Source of the DNA: Saprospiraceae bacterium
Lineage (GTDB): Bacteria > Bacteroidota > Bacteroidia > Chitinophagales > Saprospiraceae
Direction: 5' to 3'
NCBI GenBank assembly: GCA_016717655.1
Contig: JADKFC010000002.1
Coordinates: 186,001 to 250,000 of the forward strand
Length of the DNA stretch: 64,000 nt
Position numbers and translations under genes: made by a program. Below the pieces are notes generated by a model. It did not search any database and was not told the origin of the DNA. It worked only from the letters and a program-made list of their open reading frames with translations. Shown in pieces: positions 19,574 through 29,081 of the stretch. Positions within the stretch are counted from its first letter, which is position 1; every line of letters starts with the position of its first letter.

Positions 19574-20608
19574 ATGCAAGTTGATATTAAGAACTTTTCA
19601 AAGGACGAACTGTCCCAATTTGTTGCTGAAATCGGGCAGCCAAAGTACAGGGCCGATCAACTCTGGGATTGGATATGGAAAAAACAAGCCATTTCATTTG
19701 AGGAGATGAGCAATCTACCCCTTGCTTTCCGCAATCAACTGGAAACCTCCTTTTTCATGGTATCCATGCAGGCTGATGTTGTACAATACAGCGATGATGG
19801 CACCATCAAAGCGCGGTTTTCGCTAAGAGACGGAAGCAAGATAGAAACAGTACTGATTCCTGTGCCGGAAGACAATCGCTATACGGTTTGTGTATCTTGC
19901 CAGGTAGGCTGCTCACTTACCTGTAGCTTTTGCGCCACGGGTAAAATGAAGCGGGTGCGCAATCTGGAACCCGCCGAAATCGTAGATCAGGTAATTTTGG
20001 TGAATAAACTCTGCGAGCAACAGTTTGGGAGTAGAATTACCAATATAGTTTACATGGGCATGGGCGAACCCCTGTTGGCTTATAACAATGTTTTAAAAAG
20101 CATCGACATGATTTCTTCACCTGAGGGCCTGGGCATGTCACCAAAAAGAATCACTGTAAGTACTGCTGGCATTGCCAAGATGATCAAAAAATTGGCTGAT
20201 GATGATGTGAAATTTAACCTTGCCTTGTCACTGCATGCGGCCGACGATCAAAAAAGAAATGAAATCATGCCCATCAACGAGCAGAACGACCTTAAGTCAT
20301 TGATGGATGCCATAGATTATTTTTATAGAAAGACCCGAAATCGCATCAGTTATGAATACATAGCTCTCAAAGGGTTTAACGATTCTCCTCAGGATGCACA
20401 CAAACTCAATAAGCTTTGCCATCGTTTTCCAGTACGGATCAACGTCATTGAATACAATCCAATAGAAGAGGGTGGTTTCGAAAAACCAGATGGTGATACG
20501 GTTGATCAATTTGCCAGAATAGTGAGAGAGGCAGGCCACATGATTACAGTTCGCAGGAGCAGAGGCAAGGACATAGATGCGGCATGTGGACAGTTGGCCA
20601 ATAAATAA
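19574..20608 (+). CDS. rlmN: Dual-specificity 23S rRNA/tRNA methyltransferase RlmN
   Basis: Radical-SAM enzyme methylating C2 of adenosine 2503 in 23S rRNA and of adenosine 37 in some tRNAs. The cluster-binding CxxxCxxC is CSLTCSFC near residue 117, within SCQVGCSLTCSFCATGKMKRVRNL. The glycine-rich GEPLLAYNN and the C-terminal methyl-carrier Cys in DIDAACGQLANK are visible. Length 344 aa is normal. Confidence 0.97.
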   Translation: MQVDIKNFSKDELSQFVAEIGQPKYRADQLWDWIWKKQAISFEEMSNLPLAFRNQLETSFFMVSMQADVVQYSDDGTIKARFSLRDGSKIETVLIPVPEDNRYTVCVSCQVGCSLTCSFCATGKMKRVRNLEPAEIVDQVILVNKLCEQQFGSRITNIVYMGMGEPLLAYNNVLKSIDMISSPEGLGMSPKRITVSTAGIAKMIKKLADDDVKFNLALSLHAADDQKRNEIMPINEQNDLKSLMDAIDYFYRKTRNRISYEYIALKGFNDSPQDAHKLNKLCHRFPVRINVIEYNPIEEGGFEKPDGDTVDQFARIVREAGHMITVRRSRGKDIDAACGQLANK

Positions 20609-20628
20609 CAAAACCGAAAATACAATAC

Positions 20629-21732
20629 ATGAGATTCCCGACAATCATTGCGACCTTCCTATGTTGCGTACAAATACCCGCTGTGCAATCACAGAAAACA
20701 ACAAAAACTGAGAACGTATTTATCATCACTCTGGACGGGTTGAGGTGGCAGGAGCTTTTCAGCGGAGCAGATGACAGTTTGTTCAATGATACTAAATATG
20801 TTAAAGATACCAGCACAATAAAACGAAAATATTGGCGGCCAACAGCGGAGGAGCGGAGAAGTGTGCTGATGCCTTGGGTATGGAACACTTTAGCTAAACA
20901 AGGTGTAATACTTGGAAACAGGAATTACAATAATAATGTAAATGTAACCAATTTGATGTGGTTTTCTTATCCGGGCTACAATGAAATACTAGTTGGTTAT
21001 TCGGACCCTAATATAAATTCCAATGATAAAATCAACAATCCAAACATAACAATTCTTGAATGGCTTCAGCAAAGAGAAGGATTCGGTATCAAGGCAGCAG
21101 CTTTTGGTTCATGGGATGTCATACCCTATATAATTAACGAAGAGAGAAGTCAGATCGTGGTGAATGCAGGGTTTGAAGAAGCAAACCATTTTATGATGAA
21201 TGAAAAAGAAATGTTGCTCAATGAATTACAGAGCCAGATACCATCACCTTGGCACAATGTAAGGCACGATGGATTTACTCATCATTACGCAAAAGAATTT
21301 ATTAAAACCTACTACCCCAATGTGGTTTTCATATCTTATGGCGAGACAGATGATTTTGCCCACGATAGCCGTTATGATCACTACCTGAATTCAGCAAACA
21401 ATACAGACCGGTTAATCAAAGATTTATGGGAATACTGTCAAACTGATTCCTTTTATAAATATAAAACCAGTTTTATTATTACCACAGACCATGGCAGAGG
21501 TGATAAACCCAAAAAAGAATGGACCTCTCATGGCAAAGGTGTAGTTGGTTCTAACGCCATATGGATGGCCGCCATCGGGCCCGACACTCCTGCTCTAGGA
21601 GAAGTAAAATCCAAGGGACAACATTGGCAAAATCAGGTAGCAACAACAGTTGCAAAGTGGATGGGATTTGAATATACCTCTTCAGAAGAAGTTGGCAAAG
21701 CCATTGATCTTTTTTACAATAAGAATAAATAG
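20629..21732 (+). CDS. Alkaline-phosphatase/sulfatase-superfamily secreted hydrolase
   Basis: A 367-residue protein with a signal peptide (1-21, ending AVQSQ) and an alkaline-phosphatase-like core. The metal-binding residues are visible: the first Asp in FIITLDGLRWQELF, a GETDDFAHDSRYDHY segment (Asp/His) and TTDHGRG near the C-terminus (Asp-His), with a late His in KGQHWQNQVA. A Thr or Ser nucleophile would lie in NVTNLMWFSYPGYNE. It probably cleaves a phosphoester in the periplasm. It follows rlmN by 20 bp. Behind it is a remnant of a flavoprotein oxidoreductase gene. Confidence 0.85.
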   Translation: MRFPTIIATFLCCVQIPAVQSQKTTKTENVFIITLDGLRWQELFSGADDSLFNDTKYVKDTSTIKRKYWRPTAEERRSVLMPWVWNTLAKQGVILGNRNYNNNVNVTNLMWFSYPGYNEILVGYSDPNINSNDKINNPNITILEWLQQREGFGIKAAAFGSWDVIPYIINEERSQIVVNAGFEEANHFMMNEKEMLLNELQSQIPSPWHNVRHDGFTHHYAKEFIKTYYPNVVFISYGETDDFAHDSRYDHYLNSANNTDRLIKDLWEYCQTDSFYKYKTSFIITTDHGRGDKPKKEWTSHGKGVVGSNAIWMAAIGPDTPALGEVKSKGQHWQNQVATTVAKWMGFEYTSSEEVGKAIDLFYNKNK

Positions 21733-21933
21733 CCATCGAAATTGGCTTTTGTGAGTCCTTATCTTTGGTCTGAATTCAAAGCCAAGTGATTCACCCAAAA
21801 GATAGTACAGACATTTAGAAATGCTACTGCCTACATTCTTTCACACAAAAAGAAATCTGTTTTGGAAGCGGCACAATGAGCCAACTATTCATTCCAGCCG
21901 AAGTAGATTTTTAATCCAACCCTACTCAGGTGA

Positions 21934-22053
21934 AATTTTCAAAATCAGCCTGATGGAAATTATAGGATCATCACCGCCATTGGGGGCAAGGGCATGACCG
22001 CAAGTCTAGGCTGGGCTCAGGAAAATGTTAAACAAATTTTTAACATCATATAG
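21934..22053 (+). pseudogene. Remnant of a DAO-family FAD oxidoreductase gene (C-terminal end)
   Basis: An open stretch of 39 codons just before a TAG at 22051 reads DGNYRIITAIGGKGMTASL then GWAQENVKQIFNII, which resembles the C-terminal FAD-binding end of D-amino-acid-oxidase-like proteins (the TIGR03364 group, from memory). Upstream the frame is closed and no matching N-terminal part is found in the 200 bp back to the phosphatase gene, so most of the gene is deleted. A TATCTTTG at 21760-21767 may be its old promoter. Neighbourhood with an alkaline-phosphatase-like gene fits phosphonate-type clusters (inference). Confidence 0.45.
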
Positions 22054-22125
22054 GCAGTTATTAAATCCTGTTGGAAAATCACCACCAGTCCATACCCTAC
22101 AGTACGATCAATAAAATTTAAATAC

Positions 22126-24285
22126 CTATTTGATCACAATTTTTTTAGTGCTTAGGGTAATCCCTTTATCATTGACAAAGGAGATAAAGTATAAACCTTT
22201 TGGCAAGTTTGCCACGCGCAATGTAGTAAGCTGATCTGATATAATTTGACCTATTACTTCAACTCCTGATTCGTTGATCAGGCTGGCTCTAACCCCCTTC
22301 AACTCAATTGCATCTCCTATATTTATATATAAGTTACCACCAGAAGGATTGGGATAACACTTGATCTCATAAGACTCTTCCGGCCCATTGTTTGAAGAAA
22401 GTAAGACATATATATTGAGGGTGTCTTCTACCAGAATAAATGATGTATCCACAATGTGGGTACGAATGGTATCGTAAACCACCACATAACAAGAATCTTT
22501 GCAAATACCATTGTATCTAATATTTGCACAAAACTCATTGCTGCATCCATTTTGATCAATGATAGTTACGCATATGGGTTCAGGAAAGCTTGTTCCCTGA
22601 GTTGTTGCTTCATCTATGTCATAGGAATCGTCTGAAAAATTGATGCTATCCTGATTTCCAACAAGGCCATCGGGCAATTGCCATAAAAACTGGTAAGGTG
22701 CTGTGCCTTTGTATAAGTATGCTGTAAGAGAGGGATGTTCATCATTAATGATTTTTGTACAAAAGGAAACCACATTGGGAAGCAAAGCTCCAGCCGGGGT
22801 AGGGTTGACGGTAACGAGGGTTGATGCCGTTGCTGTATTACCCTCACTGTCAATAACCGTTAACTGATAGGTAGCATTGGCATTTGGGCATACGGTTATC
22901 GTTGATGAATTGGCCCCTTCGCTCCAAATAAAGCTGGTGTATACTCCTGAACCTCCTGTAATAACTGGTACCAAATCAACACACTCCCCTTCACACATCA
23001 TTGCATTGGATAATTGAACTTCCAAAGGAGTCGGTGAGCAATTAATACCTGTCTCGAAAATTAATGGTGTAGAAAGACTGCACGCAATATCTGACCAACA
23101 ACCCGTTTCGCCATCTGCTGTAATCGCCAGGGTGATATCCAGTTTCTGGTTTTCACAATCTTGCAAATCAGCCAGGTCTTTAACTTTTAAGTCAACACAA
23201 AAATTGATGTTTTGGATAGCAGTACAAGAGGAAGGTTTTCCCCACATGTTGTCGGGGTCACCATCGTTGCTGCATGAAGGAGACCCGGCATTGGAAACAA
23301 ACCACCAGCCACCAGGTAAGGTAGTACCTGCAGGCATGCCGGCATTTTGCCCTCCGTATTTCATGTACTTTCTGCCATCTACCGATTCAATGGTATAAAT
23401 GTTGGAGTTAACGTTGTAATCTACACTTCCCTCATCCAGCCAAAACCAGCCACCCGCAGGCGACTGTGCACTCAGATTGGATCCCGCATAATCCCAGGCT
23501 CCTGAGATGTTGGGTATAATTCCCTGAATCCACTGACAGTTGTTGCCATCAGGTGGTGGTGGAGCCGATACGTTAAAATCAACATTAAAACAAAAATTTA
23601 CTACTTCTCCCGGATGAAAGGGTCCTTCTGGACTTTCATTGGGGTAGGTAGGCCTGGTTATCTGTGCGATGTTGGCTGAATAACAATCAAAGGCAGTATA
23701 AAAAGAAGCAACACAAAATTCAAATGAACCGAGATTAAGTCCGTCTTTTGCTTCTACCTTAATCCAAAAAGTTTGATTGATGTTTGAACTTACCTTTATT
23801 GTGTTTTTTGATTCACAGGGAATAGTGGATGGCACGAGTTCGAGGTTATTGCAACTGCTGCCTCTATACACGCTAATCAAGGGAGAAAATCCGGAAGAAA
23901 TGTCAATAATCAATGAACCCGATTGGTCATCGGTTATTACCTTAAACCATACCGATGCCCCACTCATATCACAATCACCTGGCTCAGATACATTCATATC
24001 ATTGCAAGATGAAGTGCATGCAAATCCACCATCACTTACGGGCCGGAGCTCTGTTGTTACATCAAAACAAGTTTCTGCTCCTGTACAAGCTGAGGTAGGT
24101 TTACCTGACTTTAAAAGTCCCTTACTGACTGACTCCATCTTCATTGTGGGTCTGATATCCTTACTGTCAGCATGAGTTGAAGGAAGATTATCCAATTTTT
24201 TCAGTCCAAAAGCACTAGCGGATCCGGGGTTAAAAGTCAAAAAGGTGAAAATACTATAAACAGAAATCCAAGCGAGTTTTTTCAT
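22126..24285 (-). CDS. Secreted protein with T9SS type A C-terminal sorting domain
   Basis: A 719-residue cargo of the type IX secretion system. An N-terminal signal (1-25, ending ASA) is followed by a Cys-rich region with ACTGAETCFDVTTELRPVSDGG and SCNDMNVSEPGDCDMSGASVWFKV (a beta-sandwich resembling pre-peptidase C-terminal domains), a large middle region, a PKD/Ig-like module around 440-500 (GSGVYTSFIWSEGANSSTITV...VTVNPTP) and a type A sorting domain (about 650-719: YPNPSGGNLYINI to LSTKKIVIK). Such proteins are exported through the outer membrane and anchored or released. Function unknown. Confidence 0.88.
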   Translation of the reverse strand: MKKLAWISVYSIFTFLTFNPGSASAFGLKKLDNLPSTHADSKDIRPTMKMESVSKGLLKSGKPTSACTGAETCFDVTTELRPVSDGGFACTSSCNDMNVSEPGDCDMSGASVWFKVITDDQSGSLIIDISSGFSPLISVYRGSSCNNLELVPSTIPCESKNTIKVSSNINQTFWIKVEAKDGLNLGSFEFCVASFYTAFDCYSANIAQITRPTYPNESPEGPFHPGEVVNFCFNVDFNVSAPPPPDGNNCQWIQGIIPNISGAWDYAGSNLSAQSPAGGWFWLDEGSVDYNVNSNIYTIESVDGRKYMKYGGQNAGMPAGTTLPGGWWFVSNAGSPSCSNDGDPDNMWGKPSSCTAIQNINFCVDLKVKDLADLQDCENQKLDITLAITADGETGCWSDIACSLSTPLIFETGINCSPTPLEVQLSNAMMCEGECVDLVPVITGGSGVYTSFIWSEGANSSTITVCPNANATYQLTVIDSEGNTATASTLVTVNPTPAGALLPNVVSFCTKIINDEHPSLTAYLYKGTAPYQFLWQLPDGLVGNQDSINFSDDSYDIDEATTQGTSFPEPICVTIIDQNGCSNEFCANIRYNGICKDSCYVVVYDTIRTHIVDTSFILVEDTLNIYVLLSSNNGPEESYEIKCYPNPSGGNLYINIGDAIELKGVRASLINESGVEVIGQIISDQLTTLRVANLPKGLYFISFVNDKGITLSTKKIVIK

Positions 24286-24645
24286 GATTTGGTATTGATT
24301 GTGTTGATAAAATTAAAAATAAATTCTGCCCTTTTGGCATACAAACCAACAAATTAAACAGTATAGCGCTATGCCGACAAATTAAAGTTGTTTTCCTATC
24401 AATCAGAAAAAGAATGAGTATGATCAAACTCTTGAAATGGAAGAAAAGAAATAAATGAATGAAAATGGTGCAGACAATTGGAGTTGATGCAATCGTTCGA
24501 ATTGTATTTAATAAGGTGAAATAACAAAACTCCGGGAGCGGGTCTTATTCTTTGGGCAATGCTAAAAAGGCTGTAATCCTGATTAATTTTCCCGGCTTAA
24601 ATCAGGATAATTGTTGTGGAAGGATTAAATGCTAAAAGCAGGGAT
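24286..24645. other. Non-coding stretch
   Basis: A/T-rich sequence between a T9SS cargo gene and the tRNA-Lys terminator. I see no coding frame or repeat array here. Confidence 0.5.
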
Positions 24646-24676
24646 AAAAAAAAAGGATGAACCTAAGTCCACCCTT
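24646..24676 (-). terminator. Terminator of tRNA-Lys
   Basis: On the minus strand AAGGGTGGAC pairs with GTTCATCCTT (with G-U pairs) around a TTAG loop and is followed by nine T. It begins 13 bp past the tRNA 3' end. Confidence 0.8.
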
Positions 24677-24688
24677 TTCTACTTGATG

Positions 24689-24761
24689 TGATCCCGCTGG
24701 GGCTCGAACCCAGGACCCCTACATTAAAAGTGTAATGCTCTACCAGCTGAGCTACGGAATC
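24689..24761 (-). tRNA. tRNA-Lys (anticodon UUU)
   Basis: The minus strand folds as a cloverleaf of 73 nt: acceptor GATTCCG/CGGGATC with one T-G pair, D-arm GCTCAGCTGGTAGAGC, anticodon loop CTTTTAA (anticodon TTT), T-arm CTGGGTTCGAGCCCCAG, discriminator A. No CCA is encoded. Confidence 0.97.
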
Positions 24762-24778
24762 TGCCTTTTAAAGCGGTG

Positions 24779-24807
24779 CAAAGGTAAAATAAATTTCTGA
24801 AAAACAA
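24779..24807 (-). promoter_or_regulatory. tRNA-Lys promoter
   Basis: Minus-strand TTG (805-807 of the 24 kb range), 18 bp, then TACCTTTG (779-786): a full Bacteroidota consensus pair 18 bp upstream of the tRNA. Confidence 0.8.
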
Positions 24808-24883
24808 AATATAAAATGGTGATTTTTATTTTTTTCACCACCTCGGCATAAAAAAATTGCATTTACACCCTCTTTGTAAAATT

Positions 24884-26109
24884 TTATTTCAAAAACCATG
24901 ATTCTATCCGCATCATAGCTTCCTGGTGGCTGGTGAAATATACATCTATCGAATGGCGGATTTTTTCTCTTTTCGCCATACAATCCGACATAAAACTCAC
25001 AAAGTCATTGGCGCTATTTACTTCAATGGCAATGCCCTGGTCCAAAAAATATTGGGTCTCTACAAAGCCTTTATTTTTGGGACCAAAGGCCAAAGGCAAG
25101 CCAAAAACGGCAGGTTCCAGGGTATTGTGGACCGATCGCTCAAAACCACCACCAATGTAACAAGCATCAGCATATTGATAGATATCAAATAACCAGCCTA
25201 TGGTATCTACGATCAGGATATTGTACTGCCAATTGCCATCCCATTGCGACCATAAATGAAAGCCTGTACCTAGTGCTGTTGTCAATGCTGCTACTGTGTT
25301 TTTATCCACTTTGTGCGGCACCACTATGTGTTTCCAGGATTGATTATTCAAACCGGTCTCTATGTATGGGAGATCAGATAAATAAATGCTTCCATAAACC
25401 ATTACTGAATGATCCCCGCTTATAAGGGACTCAAGGTTCCGAATCTGACGTACCTTATCTTTTCTATCGAGGACAGCGCTTACCCTAGTATCTCCCGCAG
25501 TGATGGCGTTGTTGAGTCCTACTTTCTGTAGATACAAACTGGTCTCATCATCCTGTGTAAATATAACCTTCATTTGAGATAACACAGCCCTCATGTCATC
25601 AGCTCCTTTTTGCAAAAGGTAATGTCCTTGCCTTAATTTTACCGATATATAGACAATCTCTACTTTTGGCTCAATAAGGCTTTCAAATGATTCCACCAGA
25701 ATTCATATTTAACCCCAATAAACAAATCAGGTTGCAATCTGGCCACTGTCAGTCGGGCATTCTTTTGAGTGTCCACGGGCATATAGATCACAGCATCCGC
25801 AAAATCGGTATTCTTGCGCTGGGTATATCCGGAAGGGGAAAAAAAACTGACCACTAAAAAGACCTTGTCGCCTTTTTGAGCTCTAAGCATTTTTAATACA
25901 GGTAAGCCTTGCTCAAATTCGCCCAGCGATGCACAGTGCATCCAAACCAATTCTTTGTCTTCAGCTTCTTTTCGAATGGTATCAAGCTGGATGAGGTGCC
26001 TGACCCTTAATTGATTCCAGCCGCGAGTTTCCTTGTTCCACCAGCCCTTTATCTGCAGCCCCCACTCAAAGAGGCGCATAGCAACATTATAAAAGGGAGT
26101 CCACCACAT
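24884..26109 (-). CDS. waaA: 3-deoxy-D-manno-octulosonic acid (Kdo) transferase WaaA, reading frame broken
   Basis: Attaches Kdo from CMP-Kdo to lipid A, an early inner-core LPS step at the inner membrane. The first segment holds a transmembrane start (MWWTPFYNVAMRLFEWG), WMHCASLGEFEQGLPVLK (catalytic Glu) and VKYEFWWNH. It stops at a TAG at 25660; the next frame continues VEIVYISVKLRQGHYLLQ and runs to 24884 with GGFERSVHNTLEPAVFG (donor-binding). One more T in the T4 run at 25664-25667 joins them as LLSQKVEIVYISVKL without loss, giving 408 aa, the normal length. The ATG at 26109 overlaps the stop codon of the upstream gene (TAATG), supporting this start. Probably a sequencing indel. Confidence 0.92.
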
Positions 26110-26855
26110 TAAAAATAGCGGATACTGGGTACAGTACTTCTTTTGACCAGTGGCAACATCCACACCAACTTAAAGCCATACAGTAAGTCTAATCTTCTAT
26201 CTGTAGAAGCCGGCAATCCTGTATCAAAATTAAATTCTCTTACCTGCCGGGTAAAGGCTTCTGTCATGTAAAAACCCAGCTGAAAATGAAGGGCACTCTT
26301 GGCAGAATGGTATTGGTAGGCAATTTCCTGTTTTAAGGCAAAGCCTCGAGTGAGTCGGTCAAGGCCTTTGCCATAGGGGGCTTCGATCAACAACACCGAT
26401 CTGGAATCATCCACAAAATGCAATTTGTGATACAACAGACCGGCTCCCAGACCCAACTCTATTCCCGAGTGTTCCTGGGTATGATACACAATCCGGGCAG
26501 CGTTGAAACCAATGTAGGCAGCACGTTCTCTGATAAACAAATCAGCGGCCACCCCGCTAATGCCCAGAACAAGTCCGTTTTCATTTCGATAAGGTGCCAG
26601 TACATCTTCTCTGATCTTGTCGCCAAAATGATAGCTAAAGTCAACTCCCAATGTTAAACTACTCTTTCTTATCAGATCAAGGCCAGTGTGAAAACTCAGG
26701 CTCTGCCCAAATCTGTCTGTCAGGTCACCACCTGGCCAGTCAATGCCATAGCCCAGATTGAGGGTCAGCATATTAAGCTTAGACACAGTAGTATCCTTTT
26801 GGCCCCAAAGACCATGAACAAAGAACAGCAAGACAGCATAAATGATAGGACGCAT
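26109..26855 (-). CDS. Outer-membrane barrel-like protein of unknown function
   Basis: A 248-residue protein with a signal peptide (MRPIIYAVLLFFVHGLWGQ) and alternating-strand sequence rich in aromatic residues suited to a small outer-membrane beta-barrel, ending YGFKLVWMLPLVKRSTVPSIRYF. No named family is recognised. The start at 26855 is preferred over a longer frame (26933), because a consensus promoter (26860-26887) lies inside the longer version. The stop overlaps the waaA start codon, so the two genes are translationally coupled; this suggests a link to LPS or outer-membrane assembly (inference). Confidence 0.7.
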   Translation of the reverse strand: MRPIIYAVLLFFVHGLWGQKDTTVSKLNMLTLNLGYGIDWPGGDLTDRFGQSLSFHTGLDLIRKSSLTLGVDFSYHFGDKIREDVLAPYRNENGLVLGISGVAADLFIRERAAYIGFNAARIVYHTQEHSGIELGLGAGLLYHKLHFVDDSRSVLLIEAPYGKGLDRLTRGFALKQEIAYQYHSAKSALHFQLGFYMTEAFTRQVREFNFDTGLPASTDRRLDLLYGFKLVWMLPLVKRSTVPSIRYF

Positions 26856-26859
26856 AGCG

Positions 26860-26887
26860 CAAAGATACAATACCGCTCCGATTCCAA
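26860..26887 (-). promoter_or_regulatory. Promoter of the barrel-waaA operon
   Basis: Minus-strand TTG (885-887 of the 26 kb range), 17 bp, then TATCTTTG (860-867), ending only five bases before the ATG at 26855. The mRNA would be nearly leaderless. Confidence 0.65.
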
Positions 26888-26969
26888 ATGATAGTAATGA
26901 CGACAATACCATACAATATCTTGGCAAAGCCACGGTCTTTGGATATCTTTACCCAATATAAAAATTTGT

Positions 26970-27908
26970 ATGAAAAGGGTTTTGATTACCGGGGCGGCCG
27001 GTTTTATTGGTTCTCACCTGTGCGATAGGTTCATCCATGAAGGATTTCATGTGATAGGCATGGACAATCTTATCACCGGCAACATGGCCAATATTGAGCA
27101 TTTGTTTCCGCTCTCTACATTTGAATTTTACCACCACGACATTTCAAAGTTTGTTCATGTGCCGGGTGAGATAGACTATATTTTACATTTCGCCTCACCC
27201 GCTAGCCCCATAGACTACCTCAAAATGCCCATTCAAACCTTAAAAGTTGGATCTCTGGGCACCCACAACCTGTTGGGACTGGCACGGGTAAAGAAAGCAA
27301 GGGTATTGATCGCTTCCACCTCTGAAGTATACGGAGACCCACTCGTCCATCCTCAAACAGAGGAATATTGGGGCAATGTCAATCCTATTGGTCCAAGGGG
27401 AGTGTATGATGAAGCCAAACGTTTTCAGGAAGCCATCACCATGGCCTACCACACCTTCCATGGACTTGAAACCCGCATTGTGCGAATATTTAATACCTAT
27501 GGTCCCAGAATGAGGGTAGAAGATGGCAGGGTGCTGCCTGCTTTTTTTTACCAGGCTATTAAAGGGCTGGGGCTTACGGTTTTTGGAGACGGCAGCCAAA
27601 CTAGATCTTTCTGCTATATTGATGATCTTGTAGAGGGCATTTACCGCCTTTTACTCAGTGAATATCATTTACCCGTAAATATTGGTAATCCGGCTGAAAT
27701 TACCATCAAAGAATTTGCAGATGAAATCATGGCCCTGGTGGATAACTCAAAAGCCTATATTTCTTACAACCCACTGCCGGTGGATGACCCCAAACAAAGA
27801 CAACCAGACATCACCAAAGCAAGGCAGATCCTGGGTTGGGAGCCAAAAATCGACCGCCATGAAGGCCTTAGATTGACTTATGAATACTTTAAAAAAGTGG
27901 TAGAATAA
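26970..27908 (+). CDS. UDP-glucuronate decarboxylase-like SDR enzyme (UDP-xylose synthase type)
   Basis: Extended short-chain dehydrogenase that converts UDP-glucuronate to UDP-xylose. NAD-binding GAAGFIGSHLCDRF is at the N-terminus. The active-site region has IASTSEVYGDP and YDEAKR (YxxxK). EEYWGNVNPIGPR and RIFNTYGPRMRVEDGRV are typical of UXS. Length (312 aa) fits. It opens a tight operon with three housekeeping genes (gaps of 3-6 bp), an unrelated mix. Some 4,6-dehydratases are similar; the UXS wording of NPIGPRGVYDEAKR makes UXS more likely. Confidence 0.88.
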   Translation: MKRVLITGAAGFIGSHLCDRFIHEGFHVIGMDNLITGNMANIEHLFPLSTFEFYHHDISKFVHVPGEIDYILHFASPASPIDYLKMPIQTLKVGSLGTHNLLGLARVKKARVLIASTSEVYGDPLVHPQTEEYWGNVNPIGPRGVYDEAKRFQEAITMAYHTFHGLETRIVRIFNTYGPRMRVEDGRVLPAFFYQAIKGLGLTVFGDGSQTRSFCYIDDLVEGIYRLLLSEYHLPVNIGNPAEITIKEFADEIMALVDNSKAYISYNPLPVDDPKQRQPDITKARQILGWEPKIDRHEGLRLTYEYFKKVVE

Positions 27909-27911
27909 ACG

Positions 27912-28526
27912 ATGGTAGAAGTACTTTATATAGATGGAGAATATCCGCTGCAAAAAGACATTAATGAGGCTGCTGCCCATTTTGACAGGGGTCAGATTGT
28001 TGCCTTTCCCACTGACACCGTTTATGCACTTGGATGTTCTCTTTACAACAAGGAGGGCATAGAGCGCATCCTCAAAGTCACTGGTAAGGAAGAGAAAAAA
28101 ACGAGGCTTTCGGTTTTGGTTAAAGACATTAAATCCATTGCGGCTTTTGTGCTTCCCTACTCTACTCAGGTTTTCAGAGCCCTAAAAGAATATAGTCCAG
28201 GACCCTGCACCTTTATTTTGAATGCCAACAACCACTTGGGAAAGTTCTTCAAATCGAGTAAAAAAGAAATCGGTGTAAGGATTCCTTCTCATCCGGTAAC
28301 ATCGGGTCTTTTACAGAATACCAAAGAAGCCATCATTTCTACATCAATACCTATCCCGGAGGGGCTTGACCCACGGGATACGGCATCTTATATTTTGGAT
28401 ACCTATAAACACAACATCGATGTCTTGATTTATAGTGAAGTAGAACCACCGGTTGAATCCACGATTCTGGACTGTACCACCGAAGAAATGGTTATTGTAA
28501 GAGAGGGTAAGTTGAAAATATCCTAA
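27912..28526 (+). CDS. Sua5/YciO/YrdC-family threonylcarbamoyl-AMP synthase-like protein
   Basis: Makes or handles threonylcarbamoyl-AMP for t6A37 tRNA modification. Core family motifs are DRGQIVAFPTDTVYALGCS at the N-terminus, RLSVLVKDIKSIAAFV, and the PGPCTFIL segment, with IGVRIPSHPV and ISTSIPIPEGLDP later. At 204 aa it lacks a C-terminal Sua5 domain and is nearer to YciO/YrdC. It lies 3 bp after the UXS gene. Confidence 0.88.
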   Translation: MVEVLYIDGEYPLQKDINEAAAHFDRGQIVAFPTDTVYALGCSLYNKEGIERILKVTGKEEKKTRLSVLVKDIKSIAAFVLPYSTQVFRALKEYSPGPCTFILNANNHLGKFFKSSKKEIGVRIPSHPVTSGLLQNTKEAIISTSIPIPEGLDPRDTASYILDTYKHNIDVLIYSEVEPPVESTILDCTTEEMVIVREGKLKIS

Positions 28527-28529
28527 TCC

Positions 28530-29075
28530 ATGAAAATTTATACCAAAACAGGAGACAAAGGACAAACTTCGTTATTTGGAGGCAAACGAATTGCCAAAGA
28601 CCATCTGCGCATTGAAGCCTATGGTACGGTAGATGAACTCAATGCATTTACGGCCGTGTTGCACGACCAATGCCCTTATGAAGAAGTAAAAAATACTTTA
28701 GCAGCTATTCAGAGTCTATTGTTCAATTTGGGTTCCGTTCTGGCTTCGGATCCTGAAAAAGATTTTTCATTGCCTGGCCTTAAACCAAAACACATTGAAG
28801 AATTAGAAAATAATATGGATAGAATGGATGCGGTCTTACCCGAATTAAAAAACTTCATCCTCCCCTCCGGCCATCCTATGGTCAGTGCCGCCCATGTATG
28901 CCGTACCGTGTGCAGAAGGGCAGAACGCAGGCTGGTCACCCTGAGTCATGAGAGTGCCATCGATGAAATCAATATCATCTACCTCAACCGCTTGTCTGAC
29001 TATTTTTTTGTACTGGCACGCTACCTGGGTCACATGGCAGGGGTCCCGGAAATTATCTGGAAATCACAGGATTAA
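28530..29075 (+). CDS. PduO-type cob(I)alamin adenosyltransferase
   Basis: Transfers the adenosyl group of ATP to cob(I)alamin. Motifs are KIYTKTGDKGQTSLFGGKR (ATP-binding N-terminal segment), GTVDELNAF, PSGHPMVSAAHVCRTVCRRAER and YLNRLSDYFFVLARY, all typical of the PduO N-terminal domain. Length 181 aa. No B12 pathway or riboswitch is seen nearby. Confidence 0.94.
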   Translation: MKIYTKTGDKGQTSLFGGKRIAKDHLRIEAYGTVDELNAFTAVLHDQCPYEEVKNTLAAIQSLLFNLGSVLASDPEKDFSLPGLKPKHIEELENNMDRMDAVLPELKNFILPSGHPMVSAAHVCRTVCRRAERRLVTLSHESAIDEINIIYLNRLSDYFFVLARYLGHMAGVPEIIWKSQD

Positions 29076-29081
29076 GAATCT

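Noticed and set aside
25650..25670. Programmed -1 frameshift in waaA
   Set aside because: The site is only a partial slippery heptamer (CCAAAAG), no supporting structure was seen, and many other genes show the same kind of lesion; kept as a remote alternative.
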